Made by a program: the position numbers and the translations under genes. A model generated the notes under the pieces. That model had not been told where the DNA came from. It worked only from the letters and a program-made list of their open reading frames with translations, and did not search any database. Positions 30,350 through 41,686 of a stretch of DNA of 64,000 bases are shown piece after piece. The first letter of the stretch is position 1, and each line of letters starts with the position of its first letter. The DNA lies in NCBI GenBank assembly GCA_024195585.1, contig SWBL01000003.1, positions 124,001 through 188,000 on the forward strand, in the 5' to 3' direction. Origin of the DNA: Aureobasidium sp. EXF-3400 (taxonomy: Eukaryota > Ascomycota > Dothideomycetes > Dothideales > Saccotheciaceae).

Positions 30350-33271
30350 TCAACCTTCCTTAGAGGCAGCACCTCCATTAGCCTCACCCTCCGCATCCCT
30401 CGTCCTCTTAACCCTCTCCCTCTCTCTGCCCTTTCCCTTATCCTTGTCACCCTCTCTCTCTTGATGCTGTGCAGCATCCTTAACATGAGTCTGTCTCCTC
30501 CTCCCGCTCGCACCCCTCCTCACAGGCGCATACACATCGTTGAAATTCATAACCACACCCAAAAACCTCATATCCACATCAGGTTGATAAGCCAAATCCC
30601 CCAGCAAAATATTGACTCTAGCTCTAAAGTCTGTAGCTAGTGCATGCAAGCGTTGACGCAAAGAAGATAAAATGGCAGCTTCGTCTGCAGCTGCATTGCC
30701 AGTGGATAAAGGCAACAACGGTGGGATGGGTGAGTCATTGTCGTCGCGGTCATTGCGGCGAGAGGTCCGTTTGTTGGTACTCATGTGGGAAGAGCCCAGG
30801 TCGTCTTTTTCAGTGACGCCCCATGTACCTGCTGCTGTGCGAGTTTCGATTTTAGCAGCGAGATCTTGTCGGCGGGTGAATTCGGCGACGGAGAATGAGT
30901 ATAAGCTGTCCACTGCATCTTTGTAGGCCAGCATCAGTTTAAGAAGTTCGTGCAACTGGGCTGTAAAATCCGGTGCTGTAGATGACGAAGCTTGCGAGCC
31001 TGAAGGTGCCAAAAGACCTTTGCGGGTAATGCTGCGCAGATATGCTCCATGCGCTGAGATCAAGTCGTCAAGAGTAGCGTCTGGTGTACGCATGGCTTTT
31101 TGCAGTCCTTCCCATCCGGCTTCGATGACTTCAAAGAGAATGTAGTGTTGGAGTTGAGACACGAAGTGGATCATTTCTGCAATGCCACCTCTGGCGTTCT
31201 TCCAGTCGCCGTCCACTTTGTCGCCGACAGCGCCGAGTACGCCTCGAGCTCCGGTCATTGTTCGTCGCCATGTGCTTCCCAGTGCAAATTCGACGCGCTT
31301 GACACGCCATAGGAAGTTGAAGACTTTGAGATATTGTTTTGATGCCCATGGAGTGACGATGACATCCAGAGGAGAATCGACTCTGTACTCGAGCGTGAAT
31401 ACATCCCAACCAATCTCGCCATGAGAAAGCTCAAGCATGCGAGCGTCTAGACGGCGAAGCACATCAGGGGAGTCGTATTGAGCATTGCTGTTTCTGATGG
31501 CATGCTCGAGCTGAGCAGTCAAGGTGTGTCGATACTGACTGTTGGCTGGTCTGTCAAGGTTTGAGGCCAAAGACTCCATGAGCAAGGCAACAAAGTCACC
31601 CTGCCCCAGCAAAAGGTACTTCTTGAGTGCTGCCAGATGCTCAAACAGCTTGAACTTGTCCTCCATGAGATGAATCAGACGAGCCATGGTACCCTTGTAT
31701 GCTGAATCAATTGAGGATTCGAGCGTGGCTGTATCGCCATAACGAAGCTCTCGCATAGAGCTCTTGCTATGGTTCTCAACCCAAGCTGAGTCACCACAAC
31801 CGTAGCGGATGAAGTTGAGTGACTTGCCAATCAGGTAGACTTTTTTTGCAAAATCTTGTGTGATGATGGTAGGTATCATGCTGTCCTTGAGGCGGTATTT
31901 GTCCTCCCAAACACTTGTTGCACCACCACGACGAGGATCAGATTCCGAATCAGCATCGCGGTTTTGGTATACGAAGAATTCCAGAAAGGGATCTTCAAGC
32001 TCGCCATCGTAGATCCAGTGCTGAAGCATGGTATAGAAAGGCCGAGTGACATGGATCAATAATCGTTCGGCGAAAGTGTACACAAAGGGGTCGCCATGTG
32101 ATGAGGCATAGGAGTGGATGAGCGATATCAGTTCGCCTCCTTTCTTCTCTGTTACAGTGTCAGCAAAGGTCAAATCCAGGCAATTTTCCGTATTTACCTT
32201 TTGCTTCTTCAACCATCATACTCATGAGCCTCAAGCCCATGGTCGCCTCACGAGTCCACACCACACATCGTTTTAGCGTCACACCAGCCTTTCCTAGACC
32301 CAGGTTTCCAGGCGATTCTTGCAGTTGTGTCAAAGCTCTCCTAATCTGAGCTTCCAGTGTCGCGACCAAACCGAGGTAGGCTCTTAACTCGACGCCGATC
32401 GCAGAGCGCAGACTTTGGCCCACCAGACCACCTTGAGAAGACTCGACGAAGGCTGATAGGCTTCGATAGAGTAGCGAAGGCTCGGCCAGTGTATGTAGCA
32501 AGCTGATGATAGGCACAGGTAATGTCGCAGGGAGTTTGAGCGAGGAGTCGGAGAATGCGAGGTTGGTCGATGAGAGACCTTGTAACGTAAACGGCAAGTC
32601 ACGAAGCAACTGAGCTTCTGACGGCGCATCCGGCGGGTTTGCTGAACTTGTTGGTTCTGGCGAAGCTTCTACTGATCGTGTTGATGCGCGTAAGGGCATT
32701 CTTTCTCGAGTTTGTGGCAGTCGCACAGGTTCTAGGTCGTCGGGATCGGGTACTCTGGGTAGACCATTGCGGGAAAAGGCATCATTGAAGGCTGGAGCGT
32801 CACTGCTCTGTTGTCGCAAGGGAGGTTGGGGGCGGGGTGTTGGCGAGGGAGCAGCATCCGGTGCTTCACCCTCCGAGTGCGACAGTCGGTACAAGAAGTA
32901 TAGAATGGCCCATTTTCGGTCAAGCACAGGCTGGCTCAGCAGTCGCGAGTAGAGGTTGGAGAAGTGGAGGGCTTTGTCCGGACGGCTGTTCTCATGTACC
33001 AGCTTTTGTCTGATCAGGTCGGCGGCGTGGTGTACATCGTCTGCGGCTGCCGATGATGGCTGTTCATCTGCGCATAGCAACCTAGTTAGCTCATAGTTCC
33101 TCTTTAGCCTGTGAAGAACGGAGCGTGCCTGCCTAGTGTCTGTCTTGCTGCTTGCAATGCCTCGTCGAAGCGCTGGTCTTCGAGTGCTTCATCGTCGTCC
33201 TGCTTCCAAGGAATCAATCGGAAGAGCAACTGTTGCAACGCGTTATCCACGCGCTGCGCTCGATTTTCCAT
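30350..33271 (-). CDS. Gamma-tubulin complex component 3 (Spc98/Alp6)
   Basis: There are three exons (33271-33133, 33067-32198, 32148-30350) giving 935 residues. The N-terminus MENRAQRVDNALQQLLFRL and the segment after the first splice (DEQPSSAAADDVHHAADLIR) match the start of GCP3 proteins. GRIP1 lies around residues 180-480, with LPVPIISLLHTLAEP and the second-exon junction EEAKEKKGGELISLIHSY. GRIP2 follows from about 560, with GEIGWDVFTLEYRVDSPL and FNFLWRVKRVEFALGS. GCP3 builds the gamma-tubulin small complex at spindle pole bodies and nucleates microtubules. The first intron begins GC (33132-33131) and ends GCGCAG, with a GCTAAC branch. The alternative GT donor would leave an implausible 38-base intron. 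A fold-back element lies 129 bases upstream of the start. Confidence 0.93.
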
Positions 33272-33938
33272 CGCTCATTGATGTAGAGATGTCGTTTCTC
33301 GTATTTCGTCTGCTGTTTCAGACGCGGCTTTCGATATGGACGTGTTGTTTGTCCTTGGCGCCCAAGCTTGCGAGTCTATACCATTATACTCACTAACTTC
33401 CTCTCTCCCGTGAGCTAAAGTATGTAACTATCAAAATGCACAGCATCTTCGAGGGATAAGACAGTATCCATTGAGATGTGATGGAATCTGGGCTCTCTTT
33501 GGATGTACCTCTAGTTCAGAAAGTATTGTGCCTCTTGACACGGGGAGGTCTTGACTTATTGTGTAATATGCGATCAACATATCAGGGGCATGATGTTCGA
33601 AAGAGCGACGTGCAATGAAGTACTATTCGTGTATAATGGAAACAACAATGATTACAAAACTGAAACAAAAGCAAAAACCTTTCCATACTACTCCGAGCCC
33701 GCGACCCGAAAACGCTCCCTTCGTGAAAGATGTACAAGTTGAATCGAAGGAGCTGTAATCTGGTGTTTGAGAGAATGTAGTGCGCCAACTCCCATAAGAG
33801 CCTTACGCCTGTGCCCAGTTCCTTTTGCCTGAGCCATTACATGCTGTCGCCGGCTTCTGTATATAGCCTTGCCACGCCAGCCATGCCTTTTAAACGCCCC
33901 TATACCACTCAGTTCTGGTCATAGCATGAGAGGCCAGA
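33272..33938. promoter_or_regulatory. GCP3 upstream region and Atf1 3' flank
   Basis: Both neighbours are on the minus strand, so this holds the GCP3 promoter and the 3' flank of the bZIP gene. It contains fold-back copy A at 33400-33549. No gene is seen. Confidence 0.5.
33400..33549. mobile_element. Fold-back/MITE-like element, copy A
   Basis: The core at 33428-33540 aligns without gaps over 113 bases to copy B, at about 70% identity by hand count. Its ends TATCAAAATGCACA and (reverse complement) TGTCAAGAGGCACA form an imperfect inverted repeat. The flank CCTCTCTCCCGTGAGC on the left and CACGGGGAGG on the right correspond to the terminal sequences of copy B. Copy A is shorter, lacking about 60 bases on its right side. 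It carries no coding sequence and no target duplication that I can see. Confidence 0.65.
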
Positions 33939-35810
33939 TCACCGTCTCTGCATATTGGCCTGCGATGGCACTCCCTGTTGCATATGAGACATTTGCATGC
34001 CATAGGGGTTACCGAACTGATGAGGTTCGCCGGCAATGTTCTGCATTGCCATACCGCTAATACCCTGAGCTTGAGAGACAGGGCAATCTTTGTGAGCGAG
34101 AAGTAGGGTCTTGAGTCCGACTATTTCCTCGCGCAACTGAGTGACGGTAGCGGCCAGTGCGTCGTTTTCAGTACTAAAGATCTCGACCTTCTGCTGGAGA
34201 TTAGCCAGCCACTGCTTCTTGCGCTGACGACACTTGAGGGCGGCAATTCTGTATCTATGTCAGTATGTTTCGAATCACGAACCTTTTCGGGATACGTACC
34301 TGTTCCTCTCGAGGAAGTTCTTACGCTTCTCTTCGTCGGTCATCTTCTTGTTGTCCGGTCCTCTCTCCATGTCCATATCATCCATGTCTGAGTCGTCCTC
34401 GTCCATAGATGGCATGCTGGTCTTCTGGCGCTTGTTGGAGCCCTTGGGCTGGTCCTCGGCCTTGCGTCTACCATTGTTCGAGGCCTTGGTGTTGTTATTC
34501 TTCTTTCCCTTGCCTCTGGTGGGCTTGACATCTTCGCCGTCGCTATCGGAGAAGTTGCCGTGCTCATTCTGTGTTGATCCGGATAGGTTACTCGCAACAG
34601 AGTTCTTGTTGGCGCGGGCTGCCATGTTGGCGGGTCCATCGTGTCCTTGTTGACCAAGTCCACCAGGAAGGTGTGGAGGGTTGCCCATGTAGTTCATCTG
34701 AGGCTGTGACTGAGGTGGCGGGTATTGCTGAGGTTGGTTGCGGTTGTTGCCCCTGGCTTGGGCGAGCATGAAAAGACCGTTGGCTGCATCATTGGCATCG
34801 TGCTGCTCGAAGTTGTCGTTCTGTTGCTGTTGACCGAAGCCCTTGCTGTCGAGGTTGGGCTGGATGTTGGGGTCGGCAGCGGCGGATGTAGGTGGCTGAG
34901 GCATGTTGAAGTTTCCGTTGACGTTGCCGTGGGATGCGCGTGCATGCATGGCAGTTCTGTGGAAGTCTAGAGTACCAGGAGTGGCGCCTCCACTCTGAAT
35001 GGCGTTGAAAATTGCTTGCGAGTTGGGACTGGGTTGGGGGAACATAGACCCACCGCCGCCGGGAGTCAGACCAGTTCTAAGAGAGGACTCGTTAGGAGTA
35101 GGGAAACTGCCGCCAAAGTGATGGTCGTTGCTGAAGTAGTCGTTGGACGACCCCGCGGGGCCGGTTAGCATTGCAGGGCTAAGAGGTCCTGAACGAAGAG
35201 AGCCGGGCCAACCTGGAGTGGTTCCGGGATGTAGAGGAGCAGGCGACGTCAAACTATTGACTCCAGGAAGTTGAGGCTTGCCGGGTGTCTCGGTAGAGCC
35301 TCCAAAGGCGCTTTCAAATGGGTTGGGTTCCTTGGTCAGGTGGGCGCTGTGAGCTGCGTTGAAATAGTCGTTGTCTCCGTTAGAAGCCTTATTCGGAACG
35401 GGTGGAGGTGCAAGCGGCGCATTGGTTGAAGACGCGTTTGATTCTTTTGCGCCGTCACCAGATGGTTTAGTATCGTCCGGCTGTCTGATGGCAGGTATGT
35501 TCTGCTTAGTGTCTAGGCTGTATGTCAGCAGCTGGTTCGAGTCACGATCCAACCGACATCACCACATACCTTGACGCGAAGGAGATTGAGCTCTGTCTTG
35601 GCTCGAGGTATCTGTGATTGACAGGCGCGTCAGTAGATGAAATGGTTTGATGACGCTGATGACGCAGGCAAATGACGATGTCTGCAGAGGCAAGGCGACG
35701 GATGATGATACCGACTACGACCCGTGGCATGTCAACAATGATAAACTGGAGTGTTGCTTACCTTCTTGCTTCAACACGTCTTTGGTCTTCGAGTCACTTG
35801 GAGAAGACAT
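33939..35810 (-). CDS. ATF1: bZIP transcription factor, Atf1/AtfA type
   Basis: There are four exons (35810-35762, 35611-35570, 35512-34300, 34248-33939) giving 537 residues. The bZIP domain spans the last intron: NFLERNR then IAALKCRQRKKQW (basic region near residues 428-448), followed by a leucine zipper and the Atf1-specific HKDCPVSQAQG segment. The N-terminal half has the Aft1-type osmotic-stress region (FESAFGG, PGVNSLTSPAPLHPGTTPGW) and Asn/Gln/Pro-rich activation sequence. Atf1 acts below the Hog1/Sty1 stress MAP kinase and binds CRE sites; several SP/TP pairs could be phosphorylated. At the second intron two acceptors lie five bases apart (ACAG and CCTAG); only the downstream CCTAG keeps the frame open. 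A CRE-like TGACGTCG lies about 50 bases upstream of the start. Confidence 0.93.
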
Positions 35811-35860
35811 GATTGTTGTTGTGATGAAAGATGAGATGGGAAGTAGCGGCCGTGAGCTTA

Positions 35861-35868
35861 TGACGTCG
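35861..35868. promoter_or_regulatory. CRE-like site TGACGTCG
   Basis: It matches the CRE palindrome TGACGTCA at 7 of 8 positions and lies about 50 bases upstream of the start codon of the Atf1-type gene. Atf1 binds CRE, so autoregulation is possible; this is inference. Confidence 0.35.
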
Positions 35869-37002
35869 ATCGCGCTTTCTGCAGGCAGGTGCGATAGGCT
35901 GGCTGGGCAATTTTTGGGGAGGAGGTGTCTTTCCCGTTCTTCAACTCTCAAACTGACAAGCCAGAGATTCCGACTTCAGTTCAGAAAAAGCAACTTCGAA
36001 AAAAACGATGTTTCTATCAAACGATCTTGTCAGTTCGGCGCCTCAATATTAATATTCTCGACACGAAGCGTTCGCGCGTGCGGCTCCGGCTGTCAGTCGG
36101 TTTTCCGTCCCCACTCGCGCCATCGCGTCGCACTCCGCTCCTGTCGCAATCAGTGGCGAAAAGACTTACCGGCAATGAGATGAGATGTCTCGCGGTCGAC
36201 AGCGGCGCGTAAATGCTCGAGGTCGTTTGTCGAGTCGTTGCCTGAGGATCTCTGAGGTGAGGCTCTGGTCGCAAGATGCGTGATGCTCCTTCAGACTCTG
36301 GTGACGCAATGCCCTTGTCAATCGCGTAAAAACCAGGTGGGTTCCTTCTCTCAGCGCAAGCTTCTCGAGTATTCAATCTCGTGCGCGTGTACAAAGTACC
36401 ACCGTTAAGAGGCTGTATGGGTTAATTGATCGCTGCGGCGTATGCTCGTACAGGCGCGTTGCGTTCTTTGCTGTACCGCACGGTGCTGGTCGTCGATGAT
36501 GTCGGTGGGTGTGACGTATCGTGTTTTTCAAGCACAAGGCGCGAGGGAGACTGACGTTTTTGAGGTGGGCTGCCATCTCACACGTGACTTGACAGGTTGT
36601 GGTTGAGGTTGTGTTATCGAACGGGAGTCTTGCTTGATAATCATCGAGCCGTCTCCCACGGAGCCGAGGGAGAAGGACACCTTAGTACGACACAATCGTT
36701 CGATATCACCGAGTCAGAGGGCTCAAGTATATGGCTACGCAGAGCCGAGTATCTGACACTGGGTTTCACAATACAAACAAGCCAGGACGACGACAAGCGA
36801 AGTCTGAAGGGAAACAAAGGTAAGCCACGAGGTGTGGTATGTCAACGTTCTCGAGCAAGTCCTACCACGTTCGGTATCGATCATTACCACGGATCGCCAG
36901 ATCGAACGGGTGTACCGCACTCATGGTCCCGGTATCCGGTGCCAATGTTCAAGCCGGAGGTTCCTCCTAAAGGTCCTGAAGGATCAAGGTTTGGGAATAC
37001 AA

Positions 37003-37216
37003 CCTCCCCATGTGCAAGAATATGTCACACGGACAGCTATAGAAATGCACAGTTCTTTTAACAGATAGGAGGTTTCCACTGAGAGTCGTAATGTCACCGA
37101 CTCTCTATGGACTCCACTGCCGTCTGGAAAGAACTGTGCATTTCTATAGCTCCAGCGCCGCGTATGTGTGTCGCAAGAGCGAACACTCCTGAGACCACCT
37201 TACTGACTTGTTCACG
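37003..37216. mobile_element. Fold-back/MITE-like element, copy C
   Basis: The core at 37037-37149 is a near-complete hairpin: two 52-base arms around a nine-base loop. The outer 22 bases are perfectly complementary (CTATAGAAATGCACAGTTCT onward), an inner GAGAGTCG/CGACTCTC pair closes the loop, and about 39 of 52 positions pair overall. The left terminal sequence CCTCCCCATGTGC at 37003 lies exactly 34 bases before the core, as in copy B. The right boundary is not clear; the given end assumes the length of copy B. It is the best-preserved hairpin of the three copies. Confidence 0.7.
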
Positions 37217-37495
37217 AAGATATTGGAGCAGAAAAGGATGAGGAACAATAGTCAGGAAGAAAGGAGGCAATGCTGAGAAGTGGAAGGCAATGTGATTTGA
37301 AAGTGGTAGTAGCTATTCAGCATGAAGAGGGGGACAACTAATGAGGGAAGGGGACAAATTTGAAATGTGAAAGGGATGAGCACCAAGCAGATGAGGAAGG
37401 AGCCTTTGAGTAAGAAGGAAGAGAAGTGGTAGAGGACATGTGATGAGTCTGAAATTGTCGTGGCATTCGTGCATGCGTTTGTCGTGATTCGGGTT

Positions 37496-38145
37496 TCAGT
37501 TGGGGTCGACGGACTTATCAGATTCCATATCCGTGAGCTCAGAATCGCTGCTAGGCTTGGGTGACGATGGCTTAGGCGAAGATGGCTTGGACGACGATGG
37601 CTTGGTGACTTCCTGTTCCTTTGCGGCAGTGGTTGCGGGCTCGGGTTCGGAGTCGCTCTCTTCTTCTTCCAGGGGCTCGAGAACGGGGCCGTTGGCAGTG
37701 TAGTTGATTTGCTGACCCGCGATTATTCTTGACGAGCGGATGCGGAGTGACGTGGTTTTTGTGTTGTACTCGATAAGGCGTGGGTTACCAGGTTGGAAGA
37801 TGGCGAACCTCACAGTGAGCAAAAGAGCATCCTTGTCGAAGATTGGCTTGTGATTGAGTGGATCGTAGACCACCCACACTAGGGTAGATCAGTATGAATG
37901 GGACACGATAGTCGTCCTCGAATTCCCTTACGTGGGTTGCGTGATCTTCTGCGAAGATACAGGTCGTTGTATCTGCCCTTTCTAGGTTTGCGAGATGGTG
38001 GTGAGTAGGACTTGAGTAGAGCTGTGGCATGCTTGACGCTTTCAGGGTTCTCGACAAACTTGCGGATCAGGCTCTTCCTGAAGCCAAGCTCGCGCAGGTC
38101 TTTGGTAAGACTTTTGGCAGAGAGACGACAGCTGAAGCAGGTCAT
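37496..38145 (-). CDS. Hypothetical basic protein with acidic Ser/Pro tail
   Basis: There are two exons, 38145-37932 and 37878-37496 (intron GTAAGG to CTAG, phase 1), giving 198 residues. The start at 38145 begins MTCFSCRLSAKSLTKDLREL; an in-frame TTG upstream is not needed. The N-terminal 75 residues are very basic (LGFRKSLIRKFVENPES, SRKPRKGRYNDLYLRRRSRN). A beta-rich middle follows (LWVVYDPLNHKPIFDKDALL, RLIEYNTKTTSLRIRSSR). The tail is acidic and repetitive, with three KPSSPKPSS-like units. I do not recognise a family. The basic-then-acidic layout suggests nucleic-acid or ribosome association, which is speculation. It lies upstream of nothing obviously related; its promoter is 38146-38507. 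Confidence 0.65.
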
Positions 38146-38507
38146 GGTGACAGATGAGCGAGGCAAGTGATTGGTGGGTAGGTCGTCGCGGATGTTCGAA
38201 GAAGATATACGGAGAGTGGGATGTTTGGGGAAGATATATGAGGAGAGGATTCAGAGCGAATGACAATTTATGATATTTGGTGGAAGTAGCAGAGAGAAGG
38301 AGAGACAGCTTTCGTGAGTGAAACACGTCGAAGCTGATATCAATCGAGCACAATAATACCTTACAATAAATTCCCGAGACCCCAACAATACTATTGTCAC
38401 GGAAGCCTACCATTGACGGCTTCGATGGAGCCTGAGTGAAGTGAATTTTGAAAAATATTCTTTTTACAATTGGACGTGGAACTCACAAATCGAGCTCCTC
38501 GATACGA
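38146..38507. other. Intergenic region, COQ7 3' flank and promoter of the hypothetical gene
   Basis: 362 bases between two minus-strand genes. No feature is recognised. Confidence 0.45.
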
Positions 38508-39334
38508 TCAGACCTTCTCACTGACCCAGATAGCGGCACGACAGCCGCCCCGAATCACGTTTGTCAGGAGCTCGTATGGACGAGCCTGCTTTGCATCGTG
38601 CTCGACGGCGTGATCGAGATGCTCCAGCTCCTCGTCTCTGATTCTCCGAAGGTTGGTGAGCAGGTCTGTCAACTCTTCGCCAGGCTCCTCTCCCCGTTCT
38701 TCCATGTTCTTCATCCAGGCCAAAAGCTCTCGCACTTGTGCATTGTAATGTTCACCAATCTCGGTCTCTACAGCCTCTGTGCAAGCCATGGCGGCCTCCT
38801 GGCCTAGAATGGCGGTCGACCAGCCCAATGCAGTGGCAGCAAGACCCCATACCGGAGTCATGGCTGTCGGACGGATACGGTGCTTAGGTATGATCTTGTT
38901 GAAGTACTTGAAATGGCCGGCCTCTTGATCATACATGTGCTTCATCAAGGGGCGTAGATGCGGTTGAGCTCTGACTAGTGGCGGAGTCTGGGCCTGGTAT
39001 ATGGCAACAGCAGCAAGCTCTCCAGTCTGGTTTACACGAAGCTAAGAACAGTCAAGGTGGATTCAAAAACAAGACAGTGCATGGTTCAGCGTACAGCAGC
39101 ATCCAGGAAGCGTTCTTGTTCAGCAGTCAGAGGACGCTTCCTCTTCCCCGAAGTGCCAGTCTTGATGGTCTCGGGCTTTGGTTCGGTACTCGGCGGGGCT
39201 GACGAGGTAGTGATATGTGCTACCTGCTGCCGACAGGTGATAGGTGGTACCTGCTGCTGCAGAGAGGCGATGTGCAGCGAACAAGGCGACATGGGCATGG
39301 CCCTGCTGCACCGGCTTAATTGACGCAGCGACAT
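38508..39334 (-). CDS. COQ7: 5-demethoxyubiquinone hydroxylase, mitochondrial
   Basis: There are two exons, 39334-39095 and 39041-38508 (intron GTACGC to CTTAG, phase 0), giving 257 residues. The leader MSLRQLSRCSRAMPM is Arg/Ser-rich with no acidic residues, a mitochondrial presequence. The catalytic domain starts at about residue 68 (LTAEQERFLDAALRVNQTGE). It contains the di-iron ligand set: the Glu of QTGELAAV, DQEAGHFKYF, TEAVETEIGEHYNAQ and RDEELEHLDHAVEHDA, the last two giving the Glu and ExxH pairs. COQ7 hydroxylates demethoxyubiquinone in the next-to-last step of coenzyme Q synthesis, on the matrix side of the inner membrane. It shares a 409-base divergent promoter with RTF1. Confidence 0.96.
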
Positions 39335-39743
39335 ATCGATTATGATTATTTCTAGACAAGATGGCGCAGTATCCTCCTTTTCGAGTCTCTAGGTAGATGA
39401 AGGCGACAAATCAAGACGGGCTTTGTATGCATGCAGAAAGTGAAGCGACAATTATCTACTTATGTCATCGATTCGAGGCACTTTTGGAAGGTGCTTGGCG
39501 AGCTCCAGTTGAGGAAGTCGCAACTGTCTCGACGTTGCTTCACTTTATTCCATTCTCGCTCATCATCTTATTGTCGCACCACCTATTGTCTCCAGCCACG
39601 CCAATTCGATATATCCCGACATCACCGCGCCTTCCACTTTCAACTGCGACAGTCTTTCCTTCTTCTCGACTCTCGACCCGCGATACTCGAAACTTGCTCG
39701 ACGCATAGCTCTATCCCCTGAGTCACCTACCGACTGAACAATC
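39335..39743. promoter_or_regulatory. Divergent promoter region, COQ7 / RTF1
   Basis: 409 bases between head-to-head start codons. The part next to RTF1 is pyrimidine-rich (39530-39700). No named element is seen. Confidence 0.5.
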
Positions 39744-41686
39744 ATGTCCGACAACGAGCTTGACGCTGAGCTTCTCGCTCTTGCTGGCGACGACAGCTCC
39801 GACGATGAGAGATCCGACAACAGACAAGCACAACCCTCATCCCCCTTTGAACATGCTGCTTTGTCGTCAGAGCCCGATCGCTCTCCCCCTCGTCGCTCTC
39901 TTGCTCAGAAGCCGAAGTCGCGCTCATCCGCTGCTGCTCCGCGAAGAAGAAGAAAGGATGATTCCGAGGAAGAAGGTGAAGCGTAAGTCTGCCTGCTTCC
40001 AGACACTTCTTCGCGACTTCTCTCCAACCTGCCTGCCTTGCCCTACTGTACGGCTCCACGTACTGATTGTCATCTCAGCTCCGCAGCCTCATCTCCCCGA
40101 TCACTGGGCTCAGCTGCCATGGACGAGTCCGACTCAGAAGACGGCGCCGACTTCGACCACGAAGCTCCTCTATACCCCATCGAGGGCAAGTTCCGCTCTG
40201 AGGCTGATCGCGCTGAAGTCATGGCCATGACTGAAATCCGTCGAGAAGAAATCCTCGCAGAACGTGCCGCAGAGGTCGAACGAAGAGTTCAGGACTTGCA
40301 ACTCAAGAAGATTCTCCAACAACGCAAGAGGGAGCAAGCTGGTGCCGATAAGAGAAAGCGCAAGGCTGCCGCTGCCGACTTGGATGATGACGACCAACGC
40401 AAGAGCAGCAGACCAAAGGTCAAGGCCAGCGGTCCCCTGGAAGCCTACAAGAGAGAGCGTGAGATGAAGGGTCAACAGCGAAACCGTGGTGACGAACGCA
40501 GAAGAGACCGCTCTCCTTCAAGAGACGATAGGGATTCCGACAGAGATGCCGATGGCGACAGCGAGGTCGAGTGGGATGAGAAGCCCCGGGCCGCTGCTGC
40601 CGCTGCACGCGACGAAGCTCCTGCAACACTACGCGACTTTGAGCGTGCTCGTATTGGCCGTACCAACTTTGCCAGAGTCTGCTTCTACCCGACTTTCGAG
40701 ACTAGCATTAGGAACTGCTACGCTCGTGTAAGCATTGGCGTCAACCGCGATACTGGAGCACCGCAGTACCGCATGGCTCAGATCAAGAGTAAGTTTTGAC
40801 AGCTATGCTATTTATGCGGACTATATTAATCTTCTTAGGTTTTGCTTCGGGCAAGCCCTATCAGATGGAAGGTGTGAACGGCAAACCCTTCGTCACCGAT
40901 CAATACGCAGTCGTCGCCCATGGTAAGGCCGAGAAGGAGTGGCCTTTCATCGCCTGCTCCGATTCCAGCTTTACCGAAGCCGAATTCGAACGTTTCAAGT
41001 CTGCTCAGTCGGCCGATTCCTTGCGCCTGCCCTCTAGAAAAGCGCTGGTCGCAAAGCTCGACGACATTCACTCCCTCCTCGAATACCAGTGGACCGACGA
41101 AGACATTCAAAGAAAGATCAACCGCACAAACGCCCTACAAGCCAAGTTTGCCAACTACGGCCGCGAAAAGATCGAGAAGCGACGCGAGGAAGCCGCATCT
41201 CGTGGCGACGACACCACAGTCGCCAAGTGCGATGCCGAACTCGCAGCTCTGGGTTCCGGCAGCGGTGCAGCCAAAGCAGCACAAGCAACCGCCAACGCAG
41301 CAAAGCAAAACGGAGGAAAACTCGCACAACAGGAACGTCTCGCTGCTCTCAACCGTGCCAACCGCAAAGCCAATAGTGAAGACGTGCGCAAGGCTCAGTT
41401 GGCAGAGAAACGTGTCCTACAGAAAGCCAGAGAAGAGGCGGCCGCAAAGGCACGTCGTGAAGCTGAAGCCAAGAAGGAGAAGCTGCTGGCCATACCTGAT
41501 GATCTATTTGGTGATGCCAGCGATATCAGCAGAACAGGCACACCTGCAAATGGCACAGCCAGTGCTGGCAACAGTACACCCATCAACGAAAAGCTGAAGA
41601 AGACGACGCTGGGCGGGTTCAAGAAGAAGCCAAAGGATGAAGATATCATTGCCGATATGGACTTGGGCATCGATATCGATATTTGA
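39744..41686 (+). CDS. RTF1: RNA polymerase-associated protein RTF1 (Paf1 complex)
   Basis: There are three exons, 39744-39982, 40079-40788 and 40839-41686, giving 598 residues. The acidic Ser/Asp-rich N-terminus (MSDNELDAELLALAGDDSSD) is followed by the histone-modification region (LYPIEGKFRSEADRAEVMAM near residue 108) and long charged helices. The Plus3 domain comes next (about 265-400; LRDFERARIGRTNFARVCFY, MAQIKSFASGKPYQMEGV across the second splice). The C-terminal part is Ala/Lys/Glu-rich coiled coil ending in an acidic segment. RTF1 binds the phosphorylated Spt5 repeat through Plus3 and promotes H2B ubiquitination by Bre1/Rad6 during transcription elongation. The HMD sequence context (DRAEVMAMTEIRREEIL) is the most diagnostic stretch besides Plus3. 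Confidence 0.95.

Larger units (their letters stand above)
35811..37495. other. Intergenic region of 1.7 kb upstream of the bZIP gene
   Basis: This includes the bZIP promoter, a CRE-like site (35861-35868) and fold-back copy C (37003-37216). A 154-codon + strand frame (36597-37061) starts at TTG and ends inside the element; it has no domain, so no gene is called. Confidence 0.5.

Noticed and set aside
35531..35560. Box-B-like GGTTCGAGTC
   Set aside because: It lies in an intron of the bZIP gene, with no box A or cloverleaf around it.
36597..37061. 154-codon + strand frame next to fold-back copy C
   Set aside because: It starts at TTG, ends inside the repeat, has no recognisable motif and no good promoter or splice context.
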